Shown here piece after piece: positions 15,947 to 25,179 of a DNA stretch of 54,675 nucleotides (position 1 is its first letter; each line of letters begins with the position of its first letter). The translations under genes were made by a program, and so were the position numbers. The notes under the pieces are model-generated. The model had not been told where the DNA came from. It saw only the letters and a program-made list of their open reading frames with translations, and did not search any database. The stretch comes from Bacillota bacterium. GTDB taxonomy: Bacteria; Bacillota_I; Bacilli_A; ML615J-28; CAG-698. The stretch is taken from the NCBI GenBank assembly GCA_016280895.1, contig JAEEHM010000017.1, forward strand, positions 1-54,675, read 5' to 3'.

Positions 15947-17914
15947 TTATTCAAAATCAAAGAAAGATTCAATACTTGATTTTATATGTTCAAGATAAAT
16001 ATCGCAAGTTGCATTTAAATTATATTCTTCAATCTTCACTGTTCTTGTTTCACCATTGAAGGTACAATCAAATTCAAAATAAATATTAAATATTCCTTCA
16101 GTTCCTTTTTCAAAATCTAAAGTAATCTTTGAATCTCTTACATTAATACTCTTCTTCTTACCATTTACATAGATGGATGCTTTTTGTACTACTTCATCAA
16201 CATCTAATAAATCAATTTCAATCTTATATGATTTATCTTCTTGTAGCTTTATAGAAACTGAATTGATTAATGGAAAATCCTTTAAAGTTGTAAATGCACG
16301 TTTAATATATAATTCTTTATATGTGCCATCAGCTTGTTTGATACATACTTGAACACTATATTTAGTATTCTTAATCAAATTATTAAGTTCTATTGTGTCA
16401 GTATTAATGTCAATTATTTGTAGTTTTTCCTCACCATTTTCATCATGTCTAACTTTAATAGCTAATTGTCCATATTCTTTGTTCTCATCCACTACTTTTA
16501 CTTTAGCATTATTGTTATCAACATCACTAATGTCAAGACTAATACTTTCAACCTTCATTGCGATGAAATGTCCAGTCAAAACTGGTCGATATCCACCTTC
16601 ATAGGGACTTTGTGAATAATCAAGTACACCATCTTCGTTTCTACAGATTGATTGTACAGAGCCACCACCATCACATTGGAATGCATTAGTAATGCCATAT
16701 TGCAACATTAACGCATTCATTTCTTGGCCTCTCATACCATCTTTAGGTTCTGTTGACTTTTCTGTAGCAATAAAATACACTTTACCATTATCATCACAAC
16801 CAAACATACTTCTTGGATAATTTGGTGTATTATAACCATTGGCAACTTCTTGCACTTCTCCATTTAAGATATGGCATGTATGGAAGCCAGTAGCTTCTTC
16901 AATACCAGCAAAGCCATCATCAAATTCATATTGGCATCTTACATATGCACCAACTTTTAGCAATGCTTTTAGTTCTAAGTTTGTTGTTTCAATTGCGAAG
17001 CTATTTGTGTTTAAACTAATACTATTTTCTATTTTAGAAATATTACCTTTTCCAAAGAAAGCATTAACATTATAGCCACTATCAGCCTTCCAAGTCCATG
17101 CTTCTGAATTACTTACATATGATAATTCAGGATTTTCTACTACATAGAAAGAATTAGTAGATGATTTTGAAAGTGTCACTAATGATCTAGTTTCAGATGC
17201 ATAAGGTGCAATAACTGTAGTTTCATTTTCACCTAATTGATCAAGAACATTTAAATTCTTAGCAGGGAATGTACCTAATACATTCTTATTATCATCATAT
17301 ACGTAAACATATAAGCCTTTAATTGATCTATCACTTGTGCCATAGACTATTTGCACATCATCACCATTATTCTTAAAGCCTGCAATATTATTACAATTAG
17401 CATATGGAGAAATCGCAAATAAATTATCTCCATCACTAATATATGGATAATATGGTTGTGGAGCATAATAATCTGTACCATTAGAACCTAAACCAGTGCC
17501 AAAGCCTGTATAGAATTGGTCGGCATTAACACCAGCAAGTATTACCCAACCTGGATGTTTTTCTTCATAATCTTTCGCAATATCAAGTAAAGCACATCTA
17601 GTAAATCCACTATTATCTTCTCTCTTTACTGCCCATGTGACTACTTTTAATGAATCATTATTTTTAATATCAGCTACAAAAATATGATTTAATCTTCCAG
17701 GTTTTAATGTTTTTCCACTATCACTAATACCAGTACCACGATTAATGATATGTTTTACACCATTCACAATTTCAAATTCTTCTTCACTTTCTGTTGTGTA
17801 TCCATATGTTCCATTATAAACATATGTAGTTTCACTTGCTTTAGAAATTGATGCCATAAAAAATCCCATTAACACCACTATCACAAATAATAATGTTTTA
17901 ATTGCCTTTCTCAT
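15947..17914 (-). CDS. Exported phosphodiester glycosidase-family (NAGPA-like) protein
   Basis: A 655-residue exported protein. The signal peptide (residues 1-27) has a KK-positive start and LLFVIVVLMGFFMA core. The central domain resembles phosphodiester glycosidases (NAGPA, DUF2233), with VILAGVNADQFYTGFG near residue 120 and the family hallmark QCDGGGSVQS near 408. The C-terminal 200 residues look like two fibronectin- or Ig-like beta domains (for example ITLDFEKGTEGIFNIYFEF). NAGPA-type enzymes cleave phosphodiester-linked sugars; in bacteria the substrate may be a teichoic acid or other exopolysaccharide, which is inference. AAAGAGG precedes ATG 17914. A 57-codon gene follows 2 nt downstream. 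Confidence 0.85.
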   Translation of the reverse strand: MRKAIKTLLFVIVVLMGFFMASISKASETTYVYNGTYGYTTESEEEFEIVNGVKHIINRGTGISDSGKTLKPGRLNHIFVADIKNNDSLKVVTWAVKREDNSGFTRCALLDIAKDYEEKHPGWVILAGVNADQFYTGFGTGLGSNGTDYYAPQPYYPYISDGDNLFAISPYANCNNIAGFKNNGDDVQIVYGTSDRSIKGLYVYVYDDNKNVLGTFPAKNLNVLDQLGENETTVIAPYASETRSLVTLSKSSTNSFYVVENPELSYVSNSEAWTWKADSGYNVNAFFGKGNISKIENSISLNTNSFAIETTNLELKALLKVGAYVRCQYEFDDGFAGIEEATGFHTCHILNGEVQEVANGYNTPNYPRSMFGCDDNGKVYFIATEKSTEPKDGMRGQEMNALMLQYGITNAFQCDGGGSVQSICRNEDGVLDYSQSPYEGGYRPVLTGHFIAMKVESISLDISDVDNNNAKVKVVDENKEYGQLAIKVRHDENGEEKLQIIDINTDTIELNNLIKNTKYSVQVCIKQADGTYKELYIKRAFTTLKDFPLINSVSIKLQEDKSYKIEIDLLDVDEVVQKASIYVNGKKKSINVRDSKITLDFEKGTEGIFNIYFEFDCTFNGETRTVKIEEYNLNATCDIYLEHIKSSIESFFDFE

Positions 17915-17978
17915 ATTTTACCTCTTTATATGTAATTATTATACCACAAATAGTTGCTAATATAAACTAAAATAAAAA

Positions 17979-18002
17979 AGAATAATATTAAAATATTATT
18001 CT
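17979..18002 (-). terminator. Terminator at the end of the clpB operon
   Basis: AT-rich perfect stem AGAATAATAT / ATATTATTCT with a TAAA loop overlaps the GNAT stop region and is followed by TTTTTTATTTT on the minus strand. Confidence 0.65.
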
Positions 18003-18490
18003 TATTTATGAATTACATAATAAATCAAATCTCTTTCTTTTCCCAAATATTCTAATTCCTTAGCACTATAACGATTATATATCATTCCACTTTTTTCCAT
18101 GACTCGCTTTGATGCATCATTTCCCACAAAGAATGAAGCATAAATAGTACTAAATCCTTTTTCTTCAAACAAATATTTAATAAAAGCTTTGACTGCTTCT
18201 GTAACATAACCATTGTTCCAATAATTAGAACCAATTCCATAACCAATTTCACATGATTCTTGAGTTTCATCAAAATATAAAATGATACCAATTAATTTAT
18301 TTGTGGATTTCAATCTAATTGCATAAATATTTTTATTTGTTAAATAAGGACTAAAATCAAAATCTTTTATATCTTCTACGTACTTACAAATAAATGTTTC
18401 TAATACTTTTTTATCATGAGAAATATTATAAAAATAATCTTCTTTATCACTTTCTCCTATTTCATCTATTATTAATCTTTCAGTTTCCAT
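18002..18490 (-). CDS. GNAT-family N-acetyltransferase (RimJ/RimL type)
   Basis: A 162-residue acetyltransferase. It starts with METERLIIDE, typical of RimJ/RimL-like proteins, and shows the acetyl-CoA segment GYGIGSNYWNNGYVTEA (about residues 87-103) and the C-terminal NDASKRVMEKSGM signature (about 125-137). Likely substrate is an amino group of a protein or small molecule; which one cannot be told. It is the last gene of the clpB-htpG-rlmD-kinase-GNAT run; its ATG is 1 nt after the stop of the kinase gene. Confidence 0.85.
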   Translation of the reverse strand: METERLIIDEIGESDKEDYFYNISHDKKVLETFICKYVEDIKDFDFSPYLTNKNIYAIRLKSTNKLIGIILYFDETQESCEIGYGIGSNYWNNGYVTEAVKAFIKYLFEEKGFSTIYASFFVGNDASKRVMEKSGMIYNRYSAKELEYLGKERDLIYYVIHK

Positions 18491-18491
18491 A

Positions 18492-19016
18492 TTATTTCCA
18501 TTTTATATTTTTAATACTTTTTTCATAATCATCATCGATGATTATTACATCATTATATTGATTATTGAAATCATTCATATATTTTTGATTATCATTGATT
18601 AGATTTTCTATATTACAATCTGAATCATCAATTCTATTTTCAATATCAGAAGCATGGTTTATGATTTTATCATAATGAGATTTAATATAATCACTAGTCA
18701 TTACTAAGCATATTGATTTTATATTATCTAAATAGTTCTTATCAAAATCTTTATACCAATTATAAGGAATATAACAACCTTCTATTATTAAATTCTGTTT
18801 ATTTTCAATTGCAGTTTTAATTGTTTCTCTTACTATTGGCCATAAGTATTCAGTCAATTCATCATCATCTTCTACACTTAATAAAGTATTTTTACTTCTT
18901 ATCAATCCCATCTTTAAATGATCAATTGAATAATAAGGATATTTATATTCTTCTAATAATTTTTGAGCTAACATTGTTTTTCCTGTATGACTAGCTCCAG
19001 TAATGATTATAACCAT
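18492..19016 (-). CDS. Small P-loop kinase-like protein
   Basis: A 174-residue protein with Walker A GASHTGKT (about residues 7-14), a DxD-like region YYSIDHLKMG (28-37) that recalls nucleoside or 2-phosphoglycerate kinases and zeta-type kinases, and strand LIIEGCYIP near 96. No lid cysteines are present. It probably phosphorylates a small metabolite, but the substrate is unknown. AGGAG lies 7 nt before ATG 19016. It sits 9 nt after rlmD and 1 nt before the GNAT gene, so it belongs to the CIRCE-controlled operon. Confidence 0.65.
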   Translation of the reverse strand: MVIIITGASHTGKTMLAQKLLEEYKYPYYSIDHLKMGLIRSKNTLLSVEDDDELTEYLWPIVRETIKTAIENKQNLIIEGCYIPYNWYKDFDKNYLDNIKSICLVMTSDYIKSHYDKIINHASDIENRIDDSDCNIENLINDNQKYMNDFNNQYNDVIIIDDDYEKSIKNIKWK

Positions 19017-19025
19017 CTTTTTCTC

Positions 19026-20168
19026 CTATTTTTTATTTAAAACAACTACACTTTCTATATGTTTTGTGAAACAAAACATGTCTACGATACTGATATGTTC
19101 AATCTTGTATGACTTCAATAATACTTTTACATCTCTTGCAAGTGTTTGTGGATCACAAGATACATATACTACTCCACGAGGAGATAATTTTAAAACTGAA
19201 TTTAAGAATTGTGGTGTTGACCCAGTTCTTGGAGGGTCCATAATAACATAATCTATACTTTCATTTTCTAGTTCTTTAATAAATTTAGTAGCATCATCGT
19301 TTTCAAAATATACATTTCTGATATTATTATCTTTCGCATTTTGAATTGCAGCAAGATATGCTTGACGATTTTGTTCAACTGATATTACTTTCCCTACATT
19401 TTTACTCAAGATCAAACCAATTGTACCTATTCCACTATAAGCATCAATTACAGTTTCATCACCTTTGCACTTAATTGAATTAATTGCTTCCTTATACAAA
19501 TACTCTACTTGGATAGGATTTACTTGATAAAAAGACTTTGATGTGATTTTAAACTTTAATCCCATCAATTCATCTTCAATATATGGTCTTCCATATAATA
19601 CTTTTTCCTTATCGCCTAAAACTATACTAGTTTTACGATTATTCACATTTTGAATAACAGCTTTAACTTCCTTAAATTCATTTGTGATTCTTCTTATTAT
19701 TTCTTTAGAAGATGGAAAGATATCATCACTTAACACAAATGTAATCAATACTTCTTTTGTGTGTACTGCTTCTCTTATTAAAACATATCTAAGAAGTCCT
19801 GTCCTTCTATCTTCATCATAAATAGAGACATGAAAATCAATGATAAGCTTTTTAATGAAGTTTGCGATTTTATTTTGAATATCACTATGCATTATACAAT
19901 TATCTAAATCAATAATTTTGTGACTGTTTTCTTCATAAAAACCACTTATTACTTTTCCTTTATGATTTTGAAAAGCAATAATCATCTTATTACGATATTG
20001 ATAAGGTGACTTAGCATCTATCACCTTATCAATAATCACATTTATTCCTTCATTTTTAAAAGAATCAATAACATATTTCTTTTTATATTCAATTGTTTTG
20101 GGATATGTTAAATGTAGAAGTTGACAAGCTCCACATTTATCTTTTAATTTACATGTCTTATTTTCCAT
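19026..20168 (-). CDS. rlmD: 23S rRNA (uracil-C5)-methyltransferase, RlmD/TrmA family
   Basis: A 380-residue SAM-dependent enzyme. The N-terminal cysteines CKLKDKCGACQLLHL plus a later NCIMHSD supply the 4Fe-4S cluster of the RlmD/RlmCD group. The methyltransferase core shows DAYSGIGTIGLILS (about 243-256), FENDDATKF, DPPRTGS (about 313-319) and the nucleophile motif SCDPQTLARD (about 339-348). It should methylate U1939 and/or U747 of 23S rRNA; the Gram-positive enzyme RlmCD does both. No TRAM domain is visible at the N-terminus, which is shorter than in E. coli RlmD. It starts 1 nt after htpG with no ribosome site, suggesting translational coupling. Confidence 0.85.
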   Translation of the reverse strand: MENKTCKLKDKCGACQLLHLTYPKTIEYKKKYVIDSFKNEGINVIIDKVIDAKSPYQYRNKMIIAFQNHKGKVISGFYEENSHKIIDLDNCIMHSDIQNKIANFIKKLIIDFHVSIYDEDRRTGLLRYVLIREAVHTKEVLITFVLSDDIFPSSKEIIRRITNEFKEVKAVIQNVNNRKTSIVLGDKEKVLYGRPYIEDELMGLKFKITSKSFYQVNPIQVEYLYKEAINSIKCKGDETVIDAYSGIGTIGLILSKNVGKVISVEQNRQAYLAAIQNAKDNNIRNVYFENDDATKFIKELENESIDYVIMDPPRTGSTPQFLNSVLKLSPRGVVYVSCDPQTLARDVKVLLKSYKIEHISIVDMFCFTKHIESVVVLNKK

Positions 20169-20169
20169 A

Positions 20170-22080
20170 TTACTTACTTGCTTTGATAATTAAATCACAC
20201 ATTTTCTTAGAGAATTCTACTGGATTCTTAATTGGGAATCCTTCTACTAATAATGCTTGATTATACAACAAATCTGCTAAATTTGCAATCTCTTGTGGTT
20301 CTTTTAAGTAAACATCTTCAATTGCTTTGAAAAGTTCATGATTTGGATTAAGTTCTAAGATTCTTCCAGCCTTAACATCACCATTTGCGTTTGGCATTTG
20401 ATTCAATACTTTTTCCATTTCAAAGCTTACACCATCAGTACTTACTAAACATACAGCAGAATCAGTTAAACGCTTTGATATTACAACATCACTAACTTCA
20501 TCTTTTAATGCTTCTTTCATAGCATCAAGTAGCGGCTTCTTTTGTGTATTTAATTCTTTTACTTTTTCTTCTTCATCTTTATCTAATAAATCTAAATCGC
20601 CTTGATTTACTGATTGGAACTTATGTCCATCATATTCTCTTAAGATTTGGATTAAGAATTCATCTACATCATCTGGTAATATTAAAACATCATAATTATG
20701 TTTCTTAATTAAATCCATTTGTGGCATTGCAAGTACTTGTTCCTTATTTTTAGCACTTGCATAATATATTACTTTTTGATCCTTTGGCATTGCTTCTACA
20801 TATTCTTTCAAAGAAATCATCTTTTCTTGGTTTGTAGTATGATAAATAATTAAATCCTTCAACAAATCTTTCTTAGCACCAAATTCATCATATACACCAA
20901 ATTTTAAGTTGATACCAAATACTTCAAAGAATTTTAGATATGTATCAAAATCATTCTTCATTAGGTTTTCTAATTTAGATACCAATTTCTTTTCTACATT
21001 TTCCGCAATTTCTTTTAATTCCTTAGATTTTTGAAGAAGTTCACGGCTGATATTTAAGCTTAAATCACTAGAATCAACAAGACCCTTCACAAATCTAAAG
21101 TAATCAGGAACAAGCTCTTTACACTTATCCATAATGAAGACACCTTTTGAATATAATTGTAATCCCTTTTCATATTTTTCAGAATATAGATTATATGGTG
21201 CTACACTTGGCACATATAAAAGTGCAGTGTAATTAACTTTACCTTCCACATTCAATAAAATATGGAAAAGTGGTTCCTTATAATCATAATATTTCTGCAT
21301 ATAGAAATTATTATATTCTTCATCAGTTACATCATTCTTATTTTTCTTCCAAATAGGAGTCATCGCATTTAAGATTTCTATTTCTTTTTTATCTTCGTAC
21401 TCGTTTTCAGTTCCTTCTTTTTTAACTGATTTTGTGACTTCCATCTTAATTGGATAACGAATATAATCTGAATATTGTTTTACAAGAGATTTGATTGTCC
21501 ATTCATCTAAGAATTTATCATAATCATACTCATCACTGCTTTTTCTTAAGTACAAAGTGATTTCTGTACCACTATCTTCTTTTTCAATTTCATCGATAGT
21601 ATAAGTTTCTTCACCTTCAGACACAAATTTATAAGCTTTTGTGTCATATAAACTTCTTGTTTTTACTTCAACCTTATTAGCAACCATAAAAGCAGAATAG
21701 AAACCAACACCAAATTGACCGATAATATCAACATCAATCTTGTCTTTATTCTTTTCATCTTTCAATTTTTCCATGAATTCTAAAGAACCACTTTTCGCAA
21801 TAGTACCTAAAGAATTTACAAGTTCATCATATGTCATACCGATACCATTATCTTTAATTGTGAAAGTTCTTTTCTTAGTATCATAGCTTAAATTAATTTC
21901 ATAATCATTCTTTTTTGGAAGTTTATCTTCAGTTAAAGACATGTAATGATATTTATCAATAGCATCACTTGCATTAGAGATTAATTCACGCAAGAATATT
22001 TCTTTATTTGTGTAAATTGAATTAATCATTAAGTTTAATAATCTTTTTGATTCGGTTTTAAATTCTCTTACTTCACTCAT
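20170..22080 (-). CDS. htpG: Molecular chaperone HtpG (Hsp90)
   Basis: Hsp90-family chaperone of normal length (636 residues). The N-terminal GHKL ATPase motifs are clear: ELISNASDAIDK (about 32-43), DNGIGMT (about 78-84) and GQFGVGFYSAF (about 120-130). The middle domain contains the catalytic-loop Arg in NISRELLQ, and the C-terminal dimerisation region ends NPVEFSKKMCDLIIKASK. AGGAG precedes ATG 22080. It is 9 nt downstream of clpB, so both chaperones are made from the CIRCE-regulated promoter. Confidence 0.97.
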   Translation of the reverse strand: MSEVREFKTESKRLLNLMINSIYTNKEIFLRELISNASDAIDKYHYMSLTEDKLPKKNDYEINLSYDTKKRTFTIKDNGIGMTYDELVNSLGTIAKSGSLEFMEKLKDEKNKDKIDVDIIGQFGVGFYSAFMVANKVEVKTRSLYDTKAYKFVSEGEETYTIDEIEKEDSGTEITLYLRKSSDEYDYDKFLDEWTIKSLVKQYSDYIRYPIKMEVTKSVKKEGTENEYEDKKEIEILNAMTPIWKKNKNDVTDEEYNNFYMQKYYDYKEPLFHILLNVEGKVNYTALLYVPSVAPYNLYSEKYEKGLQLYSKGVFIMDKCKELVPDYFRFVKGLVDSSDLSLNISRELLQKSKELKEIAENVEKKLVSKLENLMKNDFDTYLKFFEVFGINLKFGVYDEFGAKKDLLKDLIIYHTTNQEKMISLKEYVEAMPKDQKVIYYASAKNKEQVLAMPQMDLIKKHNYDVLILPDDVDEFLIQILREYDGHKFQSVNQGDLDLLDKDEEEKVKELNTQKKPLLDAMKEALKDEVSDVVISKRLTDSAVCLVSTDGVSFEMEKVLNQMPNANGDVKAGRILELNPNHELFKAIEDVYLKEPQEIANLADLLYNQALLVEGFPIKNPVEFSKKMCDLIIKASK

Positions 22081-22089
22081 ATATTACTC

Positions 22090-24198
22090 CTATTTTATTA
22101 CTAATTGATCATTAACACAATCAATTATATATTTTCTATTTTGGTCTATTTGACCACTTACGATTGCTTTCGCAATCATTGTTTCTATAACACGTTGAAT
22201 AAATCTCTTAACTGGTCGTGCACCATATTCCATTGAAAAGCTTTCTTTGATAATATAGTCTTTTACTGCACTAGTAAATTCAACAGAGATATATTCATCT
22301 TTTATTCTTAAGCTTAATTCTCGTAACATCTTTTCCACAATCTTAACTTGTACTAATTTATCAAGTGGTTTAAACATTACCATTTCATCAATACGATTTA
22401 AGAATTCTGGTCTAAATGTATGTTTCAAAAGTTCAGTAACACTTGCTTCATCATTTGGATCTTTAAGTAGAATATCACTACCTAAATTAGATGTCATAAT
22501 GATGATAGTGTTTTTGAAATCAACTACTACTCCTTGAGAGTCAGTAAGTCTTCCATCATCTAGGATTTGAAGTAAGATATTGAACACATCTGGATGTGCC
22601 TTTTCTATTTCATCAAATAAGACGATAGAATATGGATTCTTTCTAACCTTTTCAGTTAATTGTCCACCTTCTTCATAACCAACATATCCTGGAGGAGCAC
22701 CAATCAATCTTGATACTGAGAATTTCTCCATGTATTCACTCATATCAAGTCTTATGATATGACTTTCACTGTCAAATAAAGCAAGAGCTAAGCTTTTAGC
22801 AACTTCAGTCTTACCAACACCAGTTGGACCTAAGAACAAGAATGAACCAATTGGTCGATTTTGATCCTTAATACCAGCACGTTGTCTAATGATAGCATCA
22901 CTTACAAGTTCAAGTGCTTCATCTTGACCGATAACACGCTTTTGAAGTGTTTCTTTTAAGTTTAGTACTTTTTCTCTTTCACCCTTCATTATACGAGTGA
23001 TTGGAATATTTGTAGACTTTGAAATGATTTTCGCAATCATTTCTTCTGTTACTACTTCACTTAATAGATTATTATTCTTTGTTTCTAATTCAATATCAGA
23101 AAGTTCCTTTTCAAGGGCAGGAATCTTATTATATTTAATTTCAGATGCTTGCTTATAATCACTATTATTATAAGCCTTATCTAAGTCAAATTTAGCTTTT
23201 TCTAATGTTTCCTTAGTCTTCTTAGCTTTTTCAATTAAATGTTTTTCCTTATCCCATTCAGTTCGCATTTCTGCTTCTTTTGTTTTGAAAGTGCTTAATT
23301 CTTCATTTAACTTCTTAAGTCTTTCTTTAGAATTAATATCACTTTCTTTTTCTAGTGCAACTTTTTCAATCTCAAGTTGAGTAATCTTTCTAACTACTTC
23401 ATCAAGTTCAGTTGGCATAGACGCAATTTCTACTCTAATACTAGCACATGCTTCATCAATTAAGTCGATTGCTTTATCAGGTAAGAAACGCTCTGTTAGA
23501 TAACGATTAGAAAGAGTTGCCGCAGCAACGATAGCAGCATCGGTGATTTTAACACCATGATGGCTCTCAAATCTTTCTTTTAATCCACGAAGAATTGAAA
23601 TAGTATCTTCAACACTTGGTTCCTTAACTAATACTTGTTGGAACCTACGTTCTAGGGCTCTATCTTTTTCAATATACATACGATATTCATTTAAAGTAGT
23701 AGCACCAATACAATCAATTTCACCACGCGCAAGCATAGGCTTCAACATATTACCTGCATCTAAGGCACCATCAGCCTTTCCTGCACCAACAATCAAGTGA
23801 ATTTCATCGATAAATAAGATAATCTTTCCTTCACTTTCTTTTATCTTATTTAATACGGCTTTTAATCTTTCCTCGAATTCACCTCTAAATTTAGCACCTG
23901 CAACAAGAGCTCCCATATCAAGTTCATAGATTGTTTTATTTTTTAAAGTATCTGGGACATCATCCCTCACAATTCTTTGCGCCAAACCTTCAATGATGGC
24001 AGTTTTACCAACACCAGGTTCTCCAATTAATACTACATTGTTTTTTGTTTTACGAGCTAAGATTTCAATAATTCTTCGAATTTCTTCGTCACGTCCAATG
24101 ACTGGGTCAATCTTTCCTTTCCTAGCTTCTTCTACTACGTCACGTCCAAATTTTTGAAGAATATTTTTATCTTGGCTATAATCTTCCATTCCTTCCAT
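22090..24198 (-). CDS. clpB: ClpB disaggregase lacking the N-terminal domain
   Basis: Hsp100 disaggregase with two AAA+ modules. First Walker [10 protein letters not shown] (about 58-66) and Walker B ILFIDEIH; a coiled-coil M domain at about 250-370; second Walker [10 protein letters not shown] near 447-455 and Walker [14 protein letters not shown]. The middle-domain ClpB signature and [21 protein letters not shown] pore region are intact. At 702 residues it lacks the 140-residue Clp_N domain of full ClpB. AGGAGGATAATT directly precedes ATG 24198, and the promoter and CIRCE lie just upstream, so the short form is the encoded form. With DnaK it would rescue aggregated protein in the cytoplasm. 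Confidence 0.95.
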   Translation of the reverse strand: MEGMEDYSQDKNILQKFGRDVVEEARKGKIDPVIGRDEEIRRIIEILARKTKNNVVLIGEPGVGKTAIIEGLAQRIVRDDVPDTLKNKTIYELDMGALVAGAKFRGEFEERLKAVLNKIKESEGKIILFIDEIHLIVGAGKADGALDAGNMLKPMLARGEIDCIGATTLNEYRMYIEKDRALERRFQQVLVKEPSVEDTISILRGLKERFESHHGVKITDAAIVAAATLSNRYLTERFLPDKAIDLIDEACASIRVEIASMPTELDEVVRKITQLEIEKVALEKESDINSKERLKKLNEELSTFKTKEAEMRTEWDKEKHLIEKAKKTKETLEKAKFDLDKAYNNSDYKQASEIKYNKIPALEKELSDIELETKNNNLLSEVVTEEMIAKIISKSTNIPITRIMKGEREKVLNLKETLQKRVIGQDEALELVSDAIIRQRAGIKDQNRPIGSFLFLGPTGVGKTEVAKSLALALFDSESHIIRLDMSEYMEKFSVSRLIGAPPGYVGYEEGGQLTEKVRKNPYSIVLFDEIEKAHPDVFNILLQILDDGRLTDSQGVVVDFKNTIIIMTSNLGSDILLKDPNDEASVTELLKHTFRPEFLNRIDEMVMFKPLDKLVQVKIVEKMLRELSLRIKDEYISVEFTSAVKDYIIKESFSMEYGARPVKRFIQRVIETMIAKAIVSGQIDQNRKYIIDCVNDQLVIK

Positions 24199-24231
24199 AA
24201 TTATCCTCCTAAAATTTCTTTACTCATATAT

Positions 24232-24259
24232 ATTATATCACTATTTTTAGCACTGTCAA
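24232..24259 (-). promoter_or_regulatory. Sigma-A promoter of the clpB operon
   Basis: On the minus strand TTGACA (24259-24254) and TATAAT (24237-24232) are separated by 16 nt, an almost perfect vegetative promoter. The -35 hexamer overlaps the right part of the CIRCE spacer and arm. Confidence 0.85.
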
Positions 24260-24273
24260 GTGTAGAGTGCTAA
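24247..24273. promoter_or_regulatory. CIRCE element (HrcA operator)
   Basis: TTAGCACTG, 9-nt spacer, GAGTGCTAA (24247-24273) matches the CIRCE consensus TTAGCACTC-N9-GAGTGCTAA with one mismatch. It covers the -35 box of the clpB operon, so HrcA binding should block RNA polymerase and heat should relieve it. Confidence 0.93.
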
Positions 24274-24319
24274 TTATTTTAAAAAATTTTAGCTAGTCTT
24301 AAAATATATTTAAGATTAG

Positions 24320-25003
24320 CTAAATTAATATCTTTAATAGTTCATCATAATTTTTAATTATATATTTTATCTTTAAATCACTTGATTCATTTTTCTCATT
24401 AAACCAACATGTATCAACATTAGAATTGATTCCTAACATAATATCACTTGATAATGAATCCCCAATTATCAACATCTCTTCTTTCTCTAATTTTGTTTTT
24501 TCAATAATACGATCAATAAAGACTTTATTTGGTTTTACGCAATTTAGTTCTTCAGATATAAAGATACCATCAAATAAATTATTAATCTCATTTGCGATTC
24601 TCATTCTTTTTTCTTGAACTTGTTTTAGCCCGTTAGTAATTAGATATATTTTATATTTCTTTTTCAGTTCTTTTAAAGCTTCAACTGCTCCATCGATATA
24701 AAATACTTTTGATGTTAAGTAATGGAAATATATATCATTCGCGTCTTTAATATCCATTCCTTGATATTGATAATTTATTCTTTCAAAAAATTCTTTAAAC
24801 CTATTATCCAATATATCTTGTCTTGTTATTTCTTTTTTCTCAAGTCGATGCCAATAACTTAAATTGATTTTTTTATATAATTCTATATATTCTTCTTTTT
24901 CTTCTATTTTGTATTCATTAAACAACTTTTTTAACGCATATTCTTCTGCTTTTGAAAAAGATAAAATAGTATCATCTAAATCGAATAGTAAAGCTTTATA
25001 CAT
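24320..25003 (-). CDS. HAD-family hydrolase, YjjG type
   Basis: A haloacid dehalogenase-fold phosphatase of 227 residues. Motif I is ALLFDLDDTILSF (about residues 4-16), motif II LITNGL near 118, motif III Lys in CVKPNK, and motif IV MLIIGDSLSSDI near 178. The alpha-helical cap and LDDTI motif resemble YjjG-type 5'-nucleotidases. An in-frame upstream GTG/ATG would extend it, but the SD AGGAGGTATT directly before ATG 25003 fixes this start. A terminator hairpin ends right at this SD, so expression may be controlled by an attenuator-like leader (25004-25177). Confidence 0.85.
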   Translation of the reverse strand: MYKALLFDLDDTILSFSKAEEYALKKLFNEYKIEEKEEYIELYKKINLSYWHRLEKKEITRQDILDNRFKEFFERINYQYQGMDIKDANDIYFHYLTSKVFYIDGAVEALKELKKKYKIYLITNGLKQVQEKRMRIANEINNLFDGIFISEELNCVKPNKVFIDRIIEKTKLEKEEMLIIGDSLSSDIMLGINSNVDTCWFNEKNESSDLKIKYIIKNYDELLKILI

Positions 25004-25010
25004 AATACCT

Positions 25011-25050
25011 CCTAAAAAAAGAAAGGGGCTCATATGAAAATCTATGAGCC
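25011..25050 (-). terminator. Terminator abutting the HAD ribosome binding site
   Basis: Perfect 8-bp stem GGCTCATA / TATGAGCC with an 8-nt loop (25050-25027), followed by CCTTTCTTTTTTT and then immediately AGGAGG of the HAD gene. It may end iclR transcription or act as a regulated terminator in the HAD leader. Confidence 0.75.
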
Positions 25051-25177
25051 ATACACAATGATATAGGATTAACGATAATAAATCCTATACCAATGTGAAT
25101 TCCAGGAGAAGGATTATTACTTTATTATCGTGACATATATATAATAGATAGATTTCCCAACATTCTATCCTATGTCC
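25027..25177 (-). ncRNA. Candidate structured RNA or riboswitch-like leader, class unknown
   Basis: The 130 nt between iclR stop and the HAD gene are unusually rich in pairing. From 5' to 3' on the minus strand: GACATA (25176-25171) pairs with TATGTC (25137-25132) around an inner GATAGA/TCTATC stem; ACGATAATAAA (25131-25121) pairs with TTTATTATCGT (25082-25072) around a TCCT/AGGA stem; then the terminator hairpin. An alternative stem AATCCTAT / ATAGGATT competes with the second helix. I matched it to no known riboswitch by eye. It could be a leader, a stable ncRNA or an iclR 3' end. Confidence 0.45.
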
Positions 25178-25179
25178 AG

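Noticed and set aside
18492-19016. Zeta-type toxin kinase
   Set aside because: No antitoxin gene is next to it and it sits within a heat-shock operon; the P-loop kinase description is safer.
24982-25033. Upstream in-frame extension of the HAD gene
   Set aside because: The AGGAGG lies inside that extension, directly before ATG 25003, and the extension covers the terminator T tract.
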